64,000 nt of DNA from Planctomycetales bacterium (GTDB taxonomy: Bacteria > Planctomycetota > Planctomycetia > Isosphaerales > Isosphaeraceae): assembly GCA_027452145.1 (NCBI GenBank), contig DAIDHB010000064.1, positions 16,281 to 80,280 of the forward strand. Reading direction: 5' to 3'. The notes under the pieces were generated by a model. It saw only the letters and a list, made by a program, of their open reading frames with translations, was not told where the DNA came from and ran no database searches. This document shows, piece by piece, positions 19,033 through 28,375 of this stretch; within the stretch, counting starts at the first letter, position 1, and each line of letters starts with the position of its first letter. A program made the translations under genes and the position numbers.

Positions 19033-21015
19033 TCAGTCCGCCGTGACGGCATCGGAGGGGGGCGGCTCGGCCGGGGCCGCGGCGTCGCCCAGGCGGCGGA
19101 GGTCGCCCTCGCGGCGGGTCAGCCCGATCCGGTCGAGGTATTCGCCGATCGGGACGGCGTACTTGCGGCTGGTGCCGAGCAGGTCGCGGAGCTCGGACAT
19201 GGTGACGGTCGAGCCATCGGCGAGCCGTTCGCGCACCTTGCGGCGGAGCTCGACCTCGACGTCGGCGTCGAGGTAGAGGCTCACGCCGATCTCGGCGAGC
19301 CGGTGCTCGTCGCGGAGCAGGGCCAGCAGGTCGGGTACGACCGCGGAGCGGGCGCCGGCGGCGGCCGCCAGCTCGGAGACCTCGGGCGGCGAGATCCCGC
19401 CGGCGCGGATCGACTCGGCGAGCTCCTGCTTGAGCCGGCGCTCGCCCTGGCTGAGCTTCGGCTCGTGTCCGCGCACGGCCACGGTGCGGGCATCGGCGAC
19501 GACCTGGCCGCGTGCCTTCAGCCGCTCGACCAGGCCCGCCACCATCGCCTCGCCGGGCAGGTCGGGCAGCTCGGCCGCCAGGTGGACGCGCGGGATCGCG
19601 GCCAACCGGGGCCGGGCCGCGTGCAGCCGGCCGATGGCGCGGAGCACCCGGTCCTCCAGCTCGTCGGCGAACCCGGAGAGGACCCGGACGCTCCGCCTCG
19701 GCCCGAGCGGCAGCTCCACCAGCTCGCCCGAGCCGAGAAGCGCTTCGAGCGACTCCCGCACCGTGTCAACAGGCAGGCCGGCCAGCGCGGCGAGCCGGCT
19801 CTCGGTCCACGCCGAGAGGCCGAGCCCCGAGAGCGCCGCACGCAGCCGCTCGAGCGGGTCGGCCGAGCGGAGCCGCCGCAGCCGCTCCAGCGCCGGTCGG
19901 TCGCGGCGGCGGAGGCGCCGGGATGAGGGCTGGAGGATCCGCCCGCCGCCGAGCGTCGCCGGCGGGCTCTCGGCCCGGAGTACGAACGGCTGGCCGCGCA
20001 CCGCGACCACCGGCTGAGACAGCAGCACCTGGCCGAGCCGCGGCGCACCCGGCTCGACCTCGGCCTCGGCGCGTTCGAGCAGCGAGAGCACGCCCGGGAC
20101 CTCGGCCGTCCCCAGGTGCACCTTGTACCGGCCGCGGTGGCGCAGGGGCTGCCGAGTGTCCGGCGACTCGGTCACCTCGACCGAGAGGGTCCGCGACGGC
20201 TGGAGATATCCGGGCGCCGCCAGCTCGTTGCCCCGGCTGATCTCGGCGTGGTGGACCCCGACCAGATTGATCGCCGCCCGACTCCCGCGCGACACCCGCT
20301 CGACCGGCCGGTCGTGGCGGTGGAGTCCGCGGACGCGGACCCGGCGCCCGGCGGGCAGCCACTCCAGCTCGTCGCCCACCCGCACGCCGCCCGACACAAC
20401 GGTCCCGGTCACGACTGTCCCGTGCCCCGCCACCGTGAAGGCCCGGTCGATCGCCATCCGGAACAGCCCGGCGTCCTCCGCCGGTCGGACCCGGCCGCAC
20501 AGCGATTCGAGCGCCCGCTTGAGCTCGTCAATCCCCGCCCCCGACGACGCCGACGTCCGCACGATCGAGGCGCCTTCGAGGAAAGTCCCCTTCACCAGCG
20601 ACCGGATATCCTCCTCGACCATGTCCACCCAGCCGTGGTCAACAAGGTCGCACTTGGTGATCGCGACCACCCCGCCCGACAATCCGAGCAGCCGGAGGAT
20701 CTCCAGGTGCTCGCGGGTCTGGGGCATCACCGAGTCGTCCGCCGCGACGATCAAAAGCGCCAGATCCAGGCCCGAGGCGCCCGCGAGCATGTTGCGGATG
20801 AACCGCTCGTGCCCCGGCACGTCGACCATCGCCAGTCGGTAGTTTCCCAGGTCGAGCGATGCGAAGCCCAGGTCGATCGTGATCCCGCGCTGTTTCTCGG
20901 CGGGCAGGCGATCGGTGTCCACGCCGGTCAGGGCGCGCACCAGGGACGTCTTACCATGGTCGATGTGACCGGCCGTGCCGACGACGAGGTCGAGAGTCGG
21001 TGTCGTTTCCGCCAT
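19033..21015 (-). CDS. selB: Selenocysteine-specific elongation factor SelB
   Basis: 660 residues from an ATG at 21015 (a GTG at 21024 is an alternative). The GTPase motifs are [13 protein letters not shown] (G1), [10 protein letters not shown] (G2), DVPGHERF (G3) and TKCD (G4), followed by EF-Tu-like domains 2 and 3 and a C-terminal array of winged-helix domains (from about residue 370) that binds the SECIS RNA hairpin. GHIDHGKT with ITIDLGFA is specific for SelB among translation GTPases. It delivers Sec-tRNA to UGA codons, so the organism probably makes selenoproteins. selA, selD and the Sec-tRNA gene are not in the window. It lies 45 nt downstream of the redoxin/monooxygenase gene on the same strand, an unusual neighbour. 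Confidence 0.95.
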   Translation of the reverse strand: MAETTPTLDLVVGTAGHIDHGKTSLVRALTGVDTDRLPAEKQRGITIDLGFASLDLGNYRLAMVDVPGHERFIRNMLAGASGLDLALLIVAADDSVMPQTREHLEILRLLGLSGGVVAITKCDLVDHGWVDMVEEDIRSLVKGTFLEGASIVRTSASSGAGIDELKRALESLCGRVRPAEDAGLFRMAIDRAFTVAGHGTVVTGTVVSGGVRVGDELEWLPAGRRVRVRGLHRHDRPVERVSRGSRAAINLVGVHHAEISRGNELAAPGYLQPSRTLSVEVTESPDTRQPLRHRGRYKVHLGTAEVPGVLSLLERAEAEVEPGAPRLGQVLLSQPVVAVRGQPFVLRAESPPATLGGGRILQPSSRRLRRRDRPALERLRRLRSADPLERLRAALSGLGLSAWTESRLAALAGLPVDTVRESLEALLGSGELVELPLGPRRSVRVLSGFADELEDRVLRAIGRLHAARPRLAAIPRVHLAAELPDLPGEAMVAGLVERLKARGQVVADARTVAVRGHEPKLSQGERRLKQELAESIRAGGISPPEVSELAAAAGARSAVVPDLLALLRDEHRLAEIGVSLYLDADVEVELRRKVRERLADGSTVTMSELRDLLGTSRKYAVPIGEYLDRIGLTRREGDLRRLGDAAAPAEPPPSDAVTAD

Positions 21016-21060
21016 ACGGTCCACCCGGCCACGTCGATCTGAGCTCGAGACGCAAGCAAG

Positions 21061-22983
21061 CTACTTGCCGCCGCGTGCCGCGCGGGCCTTCTCGTCCCGC
21101 TCGTGGGCCTCCTTCATGGCCCGCTTGAGCTGGGCGCGCTCCTCGGCGAAGATCTCGAGCAGGTCGTCCTTCTCGCCGGGGCGGGTCAGATCCTGCCCCT
21201 TCTTGGTGACAGCGATGAAGCCGATGCACATCTCGTCCGTGGTCGCCTCGCCCCATTTCACCGTCTTGGGCGGATGATTCGGGTTGCGCGGGTTCGAGGA
21301 CGAGTTGTCGTAATGCGCCACGACGTTGAGGACCGAGCCCTTCGGCAGGTCGATCGGTTTCTGGAAGAAATACGAGTACTGCCAGTTGAAGTCCCAGTCG
21401 TCGATCTTGACCAGCTCCTGAACATGGCCGTTGGGCAGCGTCACGGACATCTCCATGTCGCGGCCGAGCAGGTGCATGTGCGGCGTCACCGCGTGGGCGA
21501 CGAGGTCGACGGGCACCTTCCAGGCGGCCTTGATCTCGACGTTGGATTGCTCGGGCGGCAGTTCGAGACGAGGATTCAGGGCGGCGGCCCAGTGCAGGAT
21601 CTGCCGGACCGGCTTGCGGGCGAAGTGCAGGCCGATGCGGGTGCGGTCGGTCTCGGGCTTGCCGCTGGCGTGGTAGTGGACCTGGATGATGACGTCGCTG
21701 CCCTTCGGCAGCGATCGGCCGATACCCTCGGGCAGCGGGCTGGGCTCGATCCCCGGCGCCCATCCGCCAAGGTCGCCGTGGATCGGCTCGCCCGGGCCGG
21801 CAAAGCACGAGAAGCCCGGCCCGGGGTCGGCCGCGTCGCGCTTGCGGGCCTCGCCCGAGACGTCCACGTAGGCCAGGATGTGATGCACCACCCGGCGATT
21901 GCCCACGCGGTACTCGATCGCCGTGACGTACCGGTCCTCGGACAGATTCGTGGGGACGACGAAGCACCGGTAGATGTCGTCGCCCGAGGCCGGAACCTGG
22001 AAGTCGGTGCCGATGTCGAGGACCAGGTCGGGCGTCCCGAGGGCCCAGTCGTCGGTGAACTTCGGGTTGGGCGGCAGCGTGCCGCGGTCGCCCTCGGGCG
22101 CACCCGATTCGGCCCAGGCGACCAGCGTGGCGATGTCCTTCTCGGCGAGCGAGCGGTCGCCGCGGAACCGGACCCCGTAATGCGGCGAGGCCTTCCACGG
22201 GGGCATCCGCCGATCCTCGACCACCGAGGCGATGTCGGAAGCGCGTTTCCTCGCCTGCTCGTAGGTTTCGAGTGCGAACGGCGCGACCTGGCCCCTGCGG
22301 TGGCATTCCTGGCAATTCTTCTGGAGGATCGGGGCGACCTCGCGGGAATAGGTCGGGTGGGCGACGGTGCCGGGCGGTTCCGGGATGGGGCAGCCGACCG
22401 CGGGCACGTGCTCGGCGGCCACCGGCTTGCCGTCGAGCACGGCGGCGATTGCATCCCGCAGGTCGGCGCCGGTGGGCGCGGCGTTGCGGACGCCCCGCGC
22501 GGCGAACTGGTCGTCGATCCGGCCGTAATAGCGAATCCGACGCCGGTCATCCAGCACGAACACCTCGGGCGTCATCGTCGCGCCGATCTTGCGGGCGAAG
22601 GCCCCGCGGCGGTCGCGGGCGACCGCGAAAACCAGCTTGAAATCCCGAGCGTGCGCCCGCACCTCGGCATCCGTGAGGTCGGGGTCGACGCAGATGCCGA
22701 TCCACTTCACCGGCCGTGCGGCGAATCGCGCCTTCAGGGTCTCGAACGTGGGGCTATAGGCGTTCGAGATCGGGCACTCCGACGAGTAGAAGACCACGAC
22801 CGAGGCCCCGCCGGCCGGAGGGGTCAGCTCGATCGGTCGGCCGTCCAGCCCGCGGATGGTCGCCTCACCGAGAACCTTCGGCTCTCCGGCGCGGGCGGCA
22901 TCGCCCGGGACGAGCAGGAACAACGTCAGGACCGCCAGGGCAAGCCGGCGGGCCTTCGTGTCGACGACGGTCTTCATGGACAT
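21061..22983 (-). CDS. Secreted redoxin-cytochrome-copper monooxygenase fusion
   Basis: 640 residues with a signal peptide (residues 1-32). Three domains follow. A redoxin fold (about 36-185) has a single active Cys in YSSECPIS at 70. A cytochrome-like segment has one haem motif CQECH at 224-228. A C-terminal region resembles the type II copper ascorbate-dependent (PHM/DBM-like) monooxygenases, with HH at 367-368, HYH at 436-438, HMH at 502-504 and a candidate copper-ligand Met at 585. This combination recurs in planctomycete secretomes, where the substrate is unknown. The product is probably periplasmic and redox-active. The ZIP transporter gene ends 44 nt upstream and selB starts 45 nt downstream, so the three may be co-transcribed. 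Confidence 0.88.
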   Translation of the reverse strand: MSMKTVVDTKARRLALAVLTLFLLVPGDAARAGEPKVLGEATIRGLDGRPIELTPPAGGASVVVFYSSECPISNAYSPTFETLKARFAARPVKWIGICVDPDLTDAEVRAHARDFKLVFAVARDRRGAFARKIGATMTPEVFVLDDRRRIRYYGRIDDQFAARGVRNAAPTGADLRDAIAAVLDGKPVAAEHVPAVGCPIPEPPGTVAHPTYSREVAPILQKNCQECHRRGQVAPFALETYEQARKRASDIASVVEDRRMPPWKASPHYGVRFRGDRSLAEKDIATLVAWAESGAPEGDRGTLPPNPKFTDDWALGTPDLVLDIGTDFQVPASGDDIYRCFVVPTNLSEDRYVTAIEYRVGNRRVVHHILAYVDVSGEARKRDAADPGPGFSCFAGPGEPIHGDLGGWAPGIEPSPLPEGIGRSLPKGSDVIIQVHYHASGKPETDRTRIGLHFARKPVRQILHWAAALNPRLELPPEQSNVEIKAAWKVPVDLVAHAVTPHMHLLGRDMEMSVTLPNGHVQELVKIDDWDFNWQYSYFFQKPIDLPKGSVLNVVAHYDNSSSNPRNPNHPPKTVKWGEATTDEMCIGFIAVTKKGQDLTRPGEKDDLLEIFAEERAQLKRAMKEAHERDEKARAARGGK

Positions 22984-23027
22984 GGCAACGATTCCTCGGC
23001 GAGGTTCGGCGGGGCGTCAAGCGTTCG

Positions 23028-24062
23028 TCACGTCCGTTTCTTCGAGTCAAACCGATCCCGGTTTGGATCGTCAAGATCATCGGGCGAGCCGGCGTCGACA
23101 TGCACCGGTCGCAGCTCGAGCGGCAACCGCGGCAAGAGCGCACCGGCCGCCGGGCGCGACTTGCCGGCGCCGGAAGTGGCGCGCTCGTCGCCGTCGGGCA
23201 CGGACGCCGGGGACTCGATGAGAGCCGCGGCGGCCATCAGGCCGATGCCCGCGAGGAGCGCGGCGGAGAGTTTGAGCCGGTCGTGGGAGTGGAAGTGCAG
23301 CTCGGGCAGGACGTCGCTCAGCGCGATGCAGAGGAACGTCCCCGCCGAGAACGCCAGCGCCGCGGCGGTCGGGGCACCCGGCGCGGCCGGCAGGAACACG
23401 CCCGAACCGACCGCGAACAGCAGCACCCCCACGGGGATCATGAGCGCGAAGGCCAGGTTGATCGCGTGCGCGTAGCGACGCTCGACGCCCGACTCCAGCA
23501 TCAGCGACGTGATGGTCAGCGCGTCGGCCGGCTTGTGGACGAGGGTCGCGACAAAAACGCCCAGCCCGGCGCCCAGGATCCGCCGGCCGACCTCGTAGTC
23601 GGCCGCCACCGCGCTGGCCAGGGCCACGCCTCCCACGAGCGAATGCACCGCCAGCCCGATGGCCGCCGACCCCCATCGCAACGCCCGCGACGACTGGCCC
23701 GACGGCTCGCACGGGCCATGCTGGTGATCTCGATGGTCCCCGTCATGCCTGCCTTCATGGCCGACTGCCCCCGGGGCGTGGGGCTCGCGCGACTCGTGGC
23801 GGTGGAACGAGAAGAACCGCTCGAGGAGGAACAGCGCCAGGAGTCCCGGCGCCGCCCAGTAGACCGTCACGGGCGATCCCAGGCGGACGGCCTCGGGGAG
23901 CATATGGAAGAACGCGGCGCCCAGCATCGTGCCCGCCGAGAAACTCAGGTACACCTGAAGGCGGGTATGATTGAGCATGAGCGCCAGCGGCAAAAGCCCG
24001 CCGAGGACGCTGACGACGACGACGGCCGCCGAGATCGCAGCGAGCGTGATCCCAAGGCTCAT
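23028..24062 (-). CDS. ZIP family metal transporter
   Basis: 344 residues with about eight hydrophobic helices. The ZIP signatures are present: FSAGTMLGAAFFHMLPEA in the second helix, a His-rich cytosolic loop (HEGRHDGDHRDHQHG, about 110-125), LAVHSLVGGVAL with the metal-binding His in helix IV, and VATLVHKPADAL in helix V. The charged tail of about 50 residues after the last helix is unusual. ZIP proteins import divalent metals (zinc or iron) or move them towards the cytoplasm. It is the first gene of the run leading to the copper monooxygenase and selB. GGGGGA lies ahead of the ATG. Confidence 0.9.
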   Translation of the reverse strand: MSLGITLAAISAAVVVVSVLGGLLPLALMLNHTRLQVYLSFSAGTMLGAAFFHMLPEAVRLGSPVTVYWAAPGLLALFLLERFFSFHRHESREPHAPGAVGHEGRHDGDHRDHQHGPCEPSGQSSRALRWGSAAIGLAVHSLVGGVALASAVAADYEVGRRILGAGLGVFVATLVHKPADALTITSLMLESGVERRYAHAINLAFALMIPVGVLLFAVGSGVFLPAAPGAPTAAALAFSAGTFLCIALSDVLPELHFHSHDRLKLSAALLAGIGLMAAAALIESPASVPDGDERATSGAGKSRPAAGALLPRLPLELRPVHVDAGSPDDLDDPNRDRFDSKKRT

Positions 24063-24229
24063 CGGGCCGTCCCCCAGTCACCGTCGTGTGCCGCCCGGCG
24101 CTCGTGACTTGTGGAGGCCGATCCAACACGAAATAATCAAGGATCACAGCGACACTGTCCGGCCGACAGCCCGGGAGATTCACCAGCCGGCCCGCCATCC
24201 CAAGCTGTGAACAGGGTAGGGTGGTCCCG

Positions 24230-24517
24230 ATGTCCAAGCTCAGTGAACCGGAGATCGTCGCCAGGCTCCCCATGGCCAGGGGCTGGGATCGTCACGGCGA
24301 CATGCTGGTACGGACCTGGCAGTTCCCTTCCTTCCGCCGCGCCATGGAGTTCGTCAACCTGGTGGCAGCCGTGCTCGAGAAGCACGATCATTACCCCGAC
24401 CTGATCGTCGCGTTCCGCACCGTCCGGATCGAGATCTCGACCCACGACGTGGGCGGGCTGACTGACCAGGATTTCTCCATCATCGCCGCGATCAACGAAC
24501 TGCCGACCGACCGCTGA
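24230..24517 (+). CDS. phhB: 4a-hydroxytetrahydrobiopterin dehydratase (pterin-4a-carbinolamine dehydratase)
   Basis: 95 residues from the ATG at 24230, preceded by AGGGTAGGG (a GTG at 24221 would add three residues). The PCD active-site motif EKHDHYPDL carries the paired histidines. The flanking FVNLVAAVLEK and VRIEISTHDVGGLTDQDF blocks are typical. It regenerates the pterin cofactor of aromatic amino acid hydroxylases, or assists molybdopterin-type pathways in bacteria lacking a hydroxylase. No hydroxylase is visible here. It is convergent with the small basic protein gene. Confidence 0.93.
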   Translation: MSKLSEPEIVARLPMARGWDRHGDMLVRTWQFPSFRRAMEFVNLVAAVLEKHDHYPDLIVAFRTVRIEISTHDVGGLTDQDFSIIAAINELPTDR

Positions 24518-24551
24518 TAGCTCGTCTCATCTCCGCCGGATCGCCGGCTGA

Positions 24552-24570
24552 GCGCGCGGATTCCGCGCGC
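24552..24570. terminator. Strong hairpin between convergent genes
   Basis: A perfect 8-bp GCGCGCGG/CCGCGCGC stem with a 3-nt loop lies between the pterin dehydratase (+) and the small basic protein (-). It could stop transcription from both sides, although there is no T-run. Confidence 0.5.
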
Positions 24571-24663
24571 CGGGCGCGGTCCCCGGATCGGACGGACACC
24601 CTCGGCCGACGCCTCGCAAGGGCGGGTCGGGGTCCCGGCGGGCGGGACCCCTGGGCGGCCGGC

Positions 24664-24864
24664 TCAGCCCTGGGCGGAGGGGCGCTTGGGCCCGGATTGG
24701 CCGGGGGCCAGCCGGCGGTACTTGGTCTTCGGCAAGTTGTACACGCCCTTCGCGGGCGTCCAGCGCTCGTCTTCCTGCAAAACCGCCAGGCGCTCGGCCC
24801 GGGTGAGGACATTCCGTGCGCGTGCCATGCTCTGCGATTTCTTCAGACTCTTGTCCAGCGACAT
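24664..24864 (-). CDS. PVC-superphylum small basic protein (TIGR04137-like)
   Basis: 66 residues. MSLDKSLKKSQSMARARNVL followed by TRAERLAVLQEDERW and LPKTKYRR closely matches the small basic protein family known from Chlamydiae, Verrucomicrobia and planctomycetes, whose members are short, very basic and near-universal in that superphylum. The family is often suspected to associate with ribosomes or rRNA; no function is proven. The C-terminal PGQSGPKRPSAQG extension is lineage-specific. It is a useful marker that the host belongs to the PVC group. Confidence 0.85.
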   Translation of the reverse strand: MSLDKSLKKSQSMARARNVLTRAERLAVLQEDERWTPAKGVYNLPKTKYRRLAPGQSGPKRPSAQG

Positions 24865-24912
24865 CGGTCCCTCGGGGCAAATCGTTATCCACGACGGAGA
24901 ATTGTCACGATG

Positions 24913-26331
24913 TTACTCGCCCGGCGTCCCGGACGCAAGCGATCCGCCGGGGTCCGTCGCCCCGGTCGAGCCCGCTCGCGCGATCCAGGCGTCGCGAACC
25001 AGGAAGGCCGCCACTCCCAGAACGACGGATCCGAGCCCATACAGCGCCACCCGCGGCGTCGAGGCCGCGAACACATACAACCATCCCGCCAGTGCCACCA
25101 CCGCCGGCAACGGGTACAACCACATCCGGAACGGGAGCTTCACGTCCGGCCGTCGCCACCGGCAATAGGCCACCGTCGCGATCTGGCCCAGGAACTGGAT
25201 CGGAATCCTCGCGGTCAATAATGCAAGGATCACGGTCTGGAGGTCCGCCAGGCACGCGAGCATCGCCAGGCCGGCGACCAGCCAGAGCGAGCGGTGCGGG
25301 AAGTCGCCGACCGGGTGCGTGGCCGCGAAGTAGCGGAAGAAGTGGCCCGCCCTCGCCGAGGCATACGGAATCCGGCTATAGCCCAGCACGGCCGCGAACG
25401 TCGAGGCGACGGCCGTCCAGACGATCAGCCCCGTGACCACGCTCGCGGCGTGCGAGCCCTGCGTCCGCTCGATCAGGTCGCTGACGACCCGCCGCGATTC
25501 GACGGCCTCGCGCCAGGGCACAACCCCCACGATGCCGATGTTCATGACCAGGTAGATCACGCTGATGGCGAGCGTCGAGATCAGGATCGATCGGGGGAGC
25601 GTGCGCGCCGGGTCGGACACCTCGTCGCCCAGGTAGCAGACCTGGTAGTAGCCGAGGAAGTCGTACATCGCGATGCCCAGCGCCGCGCCGAGCTGGATTC
25701 CCCAGCGGCCGTCGACTCGCCAGGCCCACTCGGGGAAGTCGAACGCCCGCGCCGCGTCGAAGTGCGACAGCCCGGCGAACATGACCCAGACCACGGACAG
25801 CAGCATCCCGGCCCAGAGCACGACCATCAGCCGTCCGGCCGCCGCGATCCGACGATGCGCCAGCGCCGCGATGGCGCCCAGGATCCCGATGGCCGCCACC
25901 TGGCCCCAGATGACCTGACCTCCTTCGCGATGGACGAGCGCGCCCCAGCTCCACGCGGGCCGGTCGAGGACCGGGAAGAAGTGGCCGAGGTACTGCGCCA
26001 CGCCGATGGCGCCGGTGGCGACCTCGAGGGGGCCGCTGAACAGGAATTGCCAGACGAAGAGGAACTTGAGCAGCCGGCCGGCGCGGTTCTCGCCGAAGAC
26101 GGCGTGGTAGAAGTGATAGGTCCCGCCCGAGCCCGGGAACGCCGCGGCGAGCTCGCTCCAGACCATCCCGTCGCAGACCGCGACGAGGCCCCCGAGGATC
26201 CAGCCGAGCATCGCCTGGGGGCCGAGCATCGTGTCCAGCAGCGCCGGGATGGTGATGAACGGCCCGATGCCCACCATCATCGACATGTTCAGGCTGACCG
26301 CCTGGAGCAATCCCAGCCGACGCTGCAACAT
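24913..26331 (-). CDS. APC superfamily amino acid permease
   Basis: 472 residues from an ATG at 26331, which has GGAGGA 8 nt upstream. An ATG at 26364 would add 11 mostly basic residues but lacks a ribosome-binding site. About twelve hydrophobic helices. Helix 1 carries the unwound SMMVGIGPFITIPALL motif and helix 6 the YDFLGYYQVCYLGDE region, both typical of APC transporters. It probably takes up amino acids or polyamines by proton symport; the substrate is unclear. It stands alone, downstream of the palindromic element. Confidence 0.9.
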   Translation of the reverse strand: MLQRRLGLLQAVSLNMSMMVGIGPFITIPALLDTMLGPQAMLGWILGGLVAVCDGMVWSELAAAFPGSGGTYHFYHAVFGENRAGRLLKFLFVWQFLFSGPLEVATGAIGVAQYLGHFFPVLDRPAWSWGALVHREGGQVIWGQVAAIGILGAIAALAHRRIAAAGRLMVVLWAGMLLSVVWVMFAGLSHFDAARAFDFPEWAWRVDGRWGIQLGAALGIAMYDFLGYYQVCYLGDEVSDPARTLPRSILISTLAISVIYLVMNIGIVGVVPWREAVESRRVVSDLIERTQGSHAASVVTGLIVWTAVASTFAAVLGYSRIPYASARAGHFFRYFAATHPVGDFPHRSLWLVAGLAMLACLADLQTVILALLTARIPIQFLGQIATVAYCRWRRPDVKLPFRMWLYPLPAVVALAGWLYVFAASTPRVALYGLGSVVLGVAAFLVRDAWIARAGSTGATDPGGSLASGTPGE

Positions 26332-26452
26332 CGCGACCGTCCTCCGCCGCCGGGATCCGCCCATCAGGTCCGGGGGACGTCGACTCTAGGGGCAGCGGGG
26401 CCGTCGGTAAAGGACTCGCCCGCGGACGGTCGAGTCCGCAGGCGAGATCCGT

Positions 26453-26719
26453 TCAGAGTCTGTGCCGGCAAGGCTCTCAGCCCCCGTCAGGGGGCGATCG
26501 GACGTAGCCGGGGGGCGTCAGCCCCCCGGGCTCGGACCGCAGCGCCACACACCGAATCCCCTCCACGGACCCTCCCGGCTGCGACCCCGCCCCGCGGGGT
26601 CGCAGCCGGGAGGGTCACCGATGGCGGCGAGAAGAGGGTTCGCCTGGCGGTCCGGGGGGCTGACGCCCCCCGGCTACGTCCTGGCGCCCACCTCGTGGGC
26701 TCCCGGGACAGACTCTTAG
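26453..26719. repeat. Nested palindromic intergenic element (MITE- or REP-like)
   Basis: Three sets of inverted repeats share one centre. The outermost pair are imperfect ends: CAGAGTCTGT near 26454-26463 against ACAGACTCT near 26708-26716. The middle pair is an exact 30-bp inverted repeat, 26500-26529 with 26652-26681. The innermost is an exact 20-bp stem, 26569-26588 with 26596-26615, around a 7-nt loop. The whole unit of about 265 bp could fold into a cruciform. Its right end covers the stop codon of the ketosynthase gene. It encodes no credible protein. A non-autonomous mobile element or an extended terminator are the likely explanations. Confidence 0.8.
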
Positions 26720-27999
26720 AACAGCCGTGTCATCACCAGCGAGGCGTTCTGGCCGCCGAAGCCGAAGCTATTCGAAAGCGCGGTCTGAAGCGGCATCTCG
26801 CGCGACGTGTTGGGCACGTAGTCGAGGTCGCAGTCGGGGTCCGGCGTCGCCAGGTTGATCGTCGGCGGCACGACACCGCGCTCGAGCGAAAGCGCGGTCG
26901 CCGCGGCCTCGACGGCCCCCGAGGCCCCGATCAGGTGGCCGATCATCGACTTCTGCGAGCTCATCGGGATCGACCCGGCCCGATGGCCGAAGACGCGCTT
27001 GACGGCGACCGTCTCCATCAGGTCGTTCAGCCGCGTGCTGGTTCCGTGGGCGTTGATGTAGTCGATGTCCGCCGGGTCCATGCGCGCCTCGCGGAGCGCG
27101 GCCGTCATCGAAAGCGCGGCGCCTCGGCCCTCGGGCTCGGGGCGGGTGATGCCGAAGGCGTCGAACGAGCTGCCGTAGCCGGCGACCTCGGCGTAGATCC
27201 GTGCCCCGCGGCGCCTGGCCCTCTCGAAGTCCTCGAGGAGGACGACCGCGGCGCCCTCGCCCAGGACGAAGCCGTCGCGCTCGGCGTCGAACGGCCGCGA
27301 GACCTCGGCCGGCGGCCGCATCGACTGGCTGACGGCCTTCATGGCCGAATAGGCCACGAGGAGCTGCGGATCCAGCCGGCTGTCGCAACCCCCGGCCAGC
27401 ATCACGTCGGCGTCGCCCCGCGCGATCAGCCGGAACGCCTCGCCGACCGCCTGCGTACCCGCCGCGCACGCCGTCACGATCGTGTTATTCGGGCCCATCG
27501 CGTGGTGCAGGATCGAGATGTGCGCCGCGGCCATGTTCGGCAGGTGCTGGAGCAGCCACAGCGGGAAGATCGATTCCGAGCGCGCCTGTGCGAACCGGCT
27601 CATGTCGAAGGTGCCGTCCTCGCCCACGCCTCGCAAGATCGGCGGCACCAGCTCGCCGACGTCGATCGGCGTGATCCCCGTCCCCATGCAGACGCCGAAT
27701 CGCCCCGGATCCAGCCCGCCGGTATCGACTCCGGAATCCTCGACGGCCATCGCCGCCGCGCCCACGGCGAATCGCACCGCACGGCTCATCAGCTTCAGGT
27801 TCTTCTTGTGCTCGCCGAGATACGGCGTCACGTCGAAATCCTTGACCTCGCCCGCGATCTTGATCTCCAGCCCGGTCGTATCAAAGCTCCGGATGTAGTC
27901 CACCCCGGAGTGGCCCTCGAAGATGGCATCGCAGAACTGGCGACGGCCTATCCCATTGGGCGCAACGATGCCGATTCCGGTTACGACCACGCGGTGCAT
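26716..27999 (-). CDS. Beta-ketoacyl-ACP synthase II-type ketosynthase (FabF-like)
   Basis: 427 residues from an ATG at 27999 with GGGGGAACCA just ahead; the frame opens 11 codons earlier but similarity starts at HRVVVTGIGIV. The KAS catalytic triad is intact: Cys in VTACAAGTQ, His in INAHGTST and His in MIGHLIGASG. The last block, NSFGFGGQNASL, is the FabF signature. It would condense malonyl-ACP with acyl-ACP. No acyl carrier protein or other fatty-acid gene is adjacent, so it may be an extra copy for special lipids rather than the housekeeping FabF. Confidence 0.9.
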   Translation of the reverse strand: MHRVVVTGIGIVAPNGIGRRQFCDAIFEGHSGVDYIRSFDTTGLEIKIAGEVKDFDVTPYLGEHKKNLKLMSRAVRFAVGAAAMAVEDSGVDTGGLDPGRFGVCMGTGITPIDVGELVPPILRGVGEDGTFDMSRFAQARSESIFPLWLLQHLPNMAAAHISILHHAMGPNNTIVTACAAGTQAVGEAFRLIARGDADVMLAGGCDSRLDPQLLVAYSAMKAVSQSMRPPAEVSRPFDAERDGFVLGEGAAVVLLEDFERARRRGARIYAEVAGYGSSFDAFGITRPEPEGRGAALSMTAALREARMDPADIDYINAHGTSTRLNDLMETVAVKRVFGHRAGSIPMSSQKSMIGHLIGASGAVEAAATALSLERGVVPPTINLATPDPDCDLDYVPNTSREMPLQTALSNSFGFGGQNASLVMTRLF

Positions 28000-28375
28000 T
28001 GGTTCCCCCACGCTCAATCGTCGCTCAATCACAGGTGGTCTGTGGGCTTTCGCTGGGCAACACTCCTGTCCATCCCTGACAAACCGAACTCCTCCCGCCG
28101 CTTACCTCGCCCCTCTTCCCGATACTTGCTGCTCTTGTTCCAGGCTTCTCGTCTTAACCTAAGAGCTTACCCTTTCAACATAGATTACCATCCGCCGGGC
28201 GCCCTGGCAAACAGTTTGAGGAATATGGGCAACATGCGGGAGAACGGCAAGAACAGGCAAAAACCTCGGGCGGTTGAACGTCGAAGACTCGGGGCGCCTC
28301 CGGGTAGGATGGTTATCGGCCATCGGGGCGGTAGAACCGAAGCGGGACGTTTTTGTGGGGAGGAACAGGGGAACC
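28000..28375. other. Divergent intergenic region, ketosynthase to aminotransferase
   Basis: 376 nt that must contain promoters for two divergent genes. The stretch around 28140-28195 is noticeably less GC-rich than its surroundings. No convincing -35/-10 pair, RNA fold or conserved box was seen. The short frames present lack ribosome-binding sites. Confidence 0.5.

Noticed and set aside
26365..26452. Additional gene between permease and palindrome
   Set aside because: Too short and no ribosome-binding site; sequence contains only flank of the repeat element.
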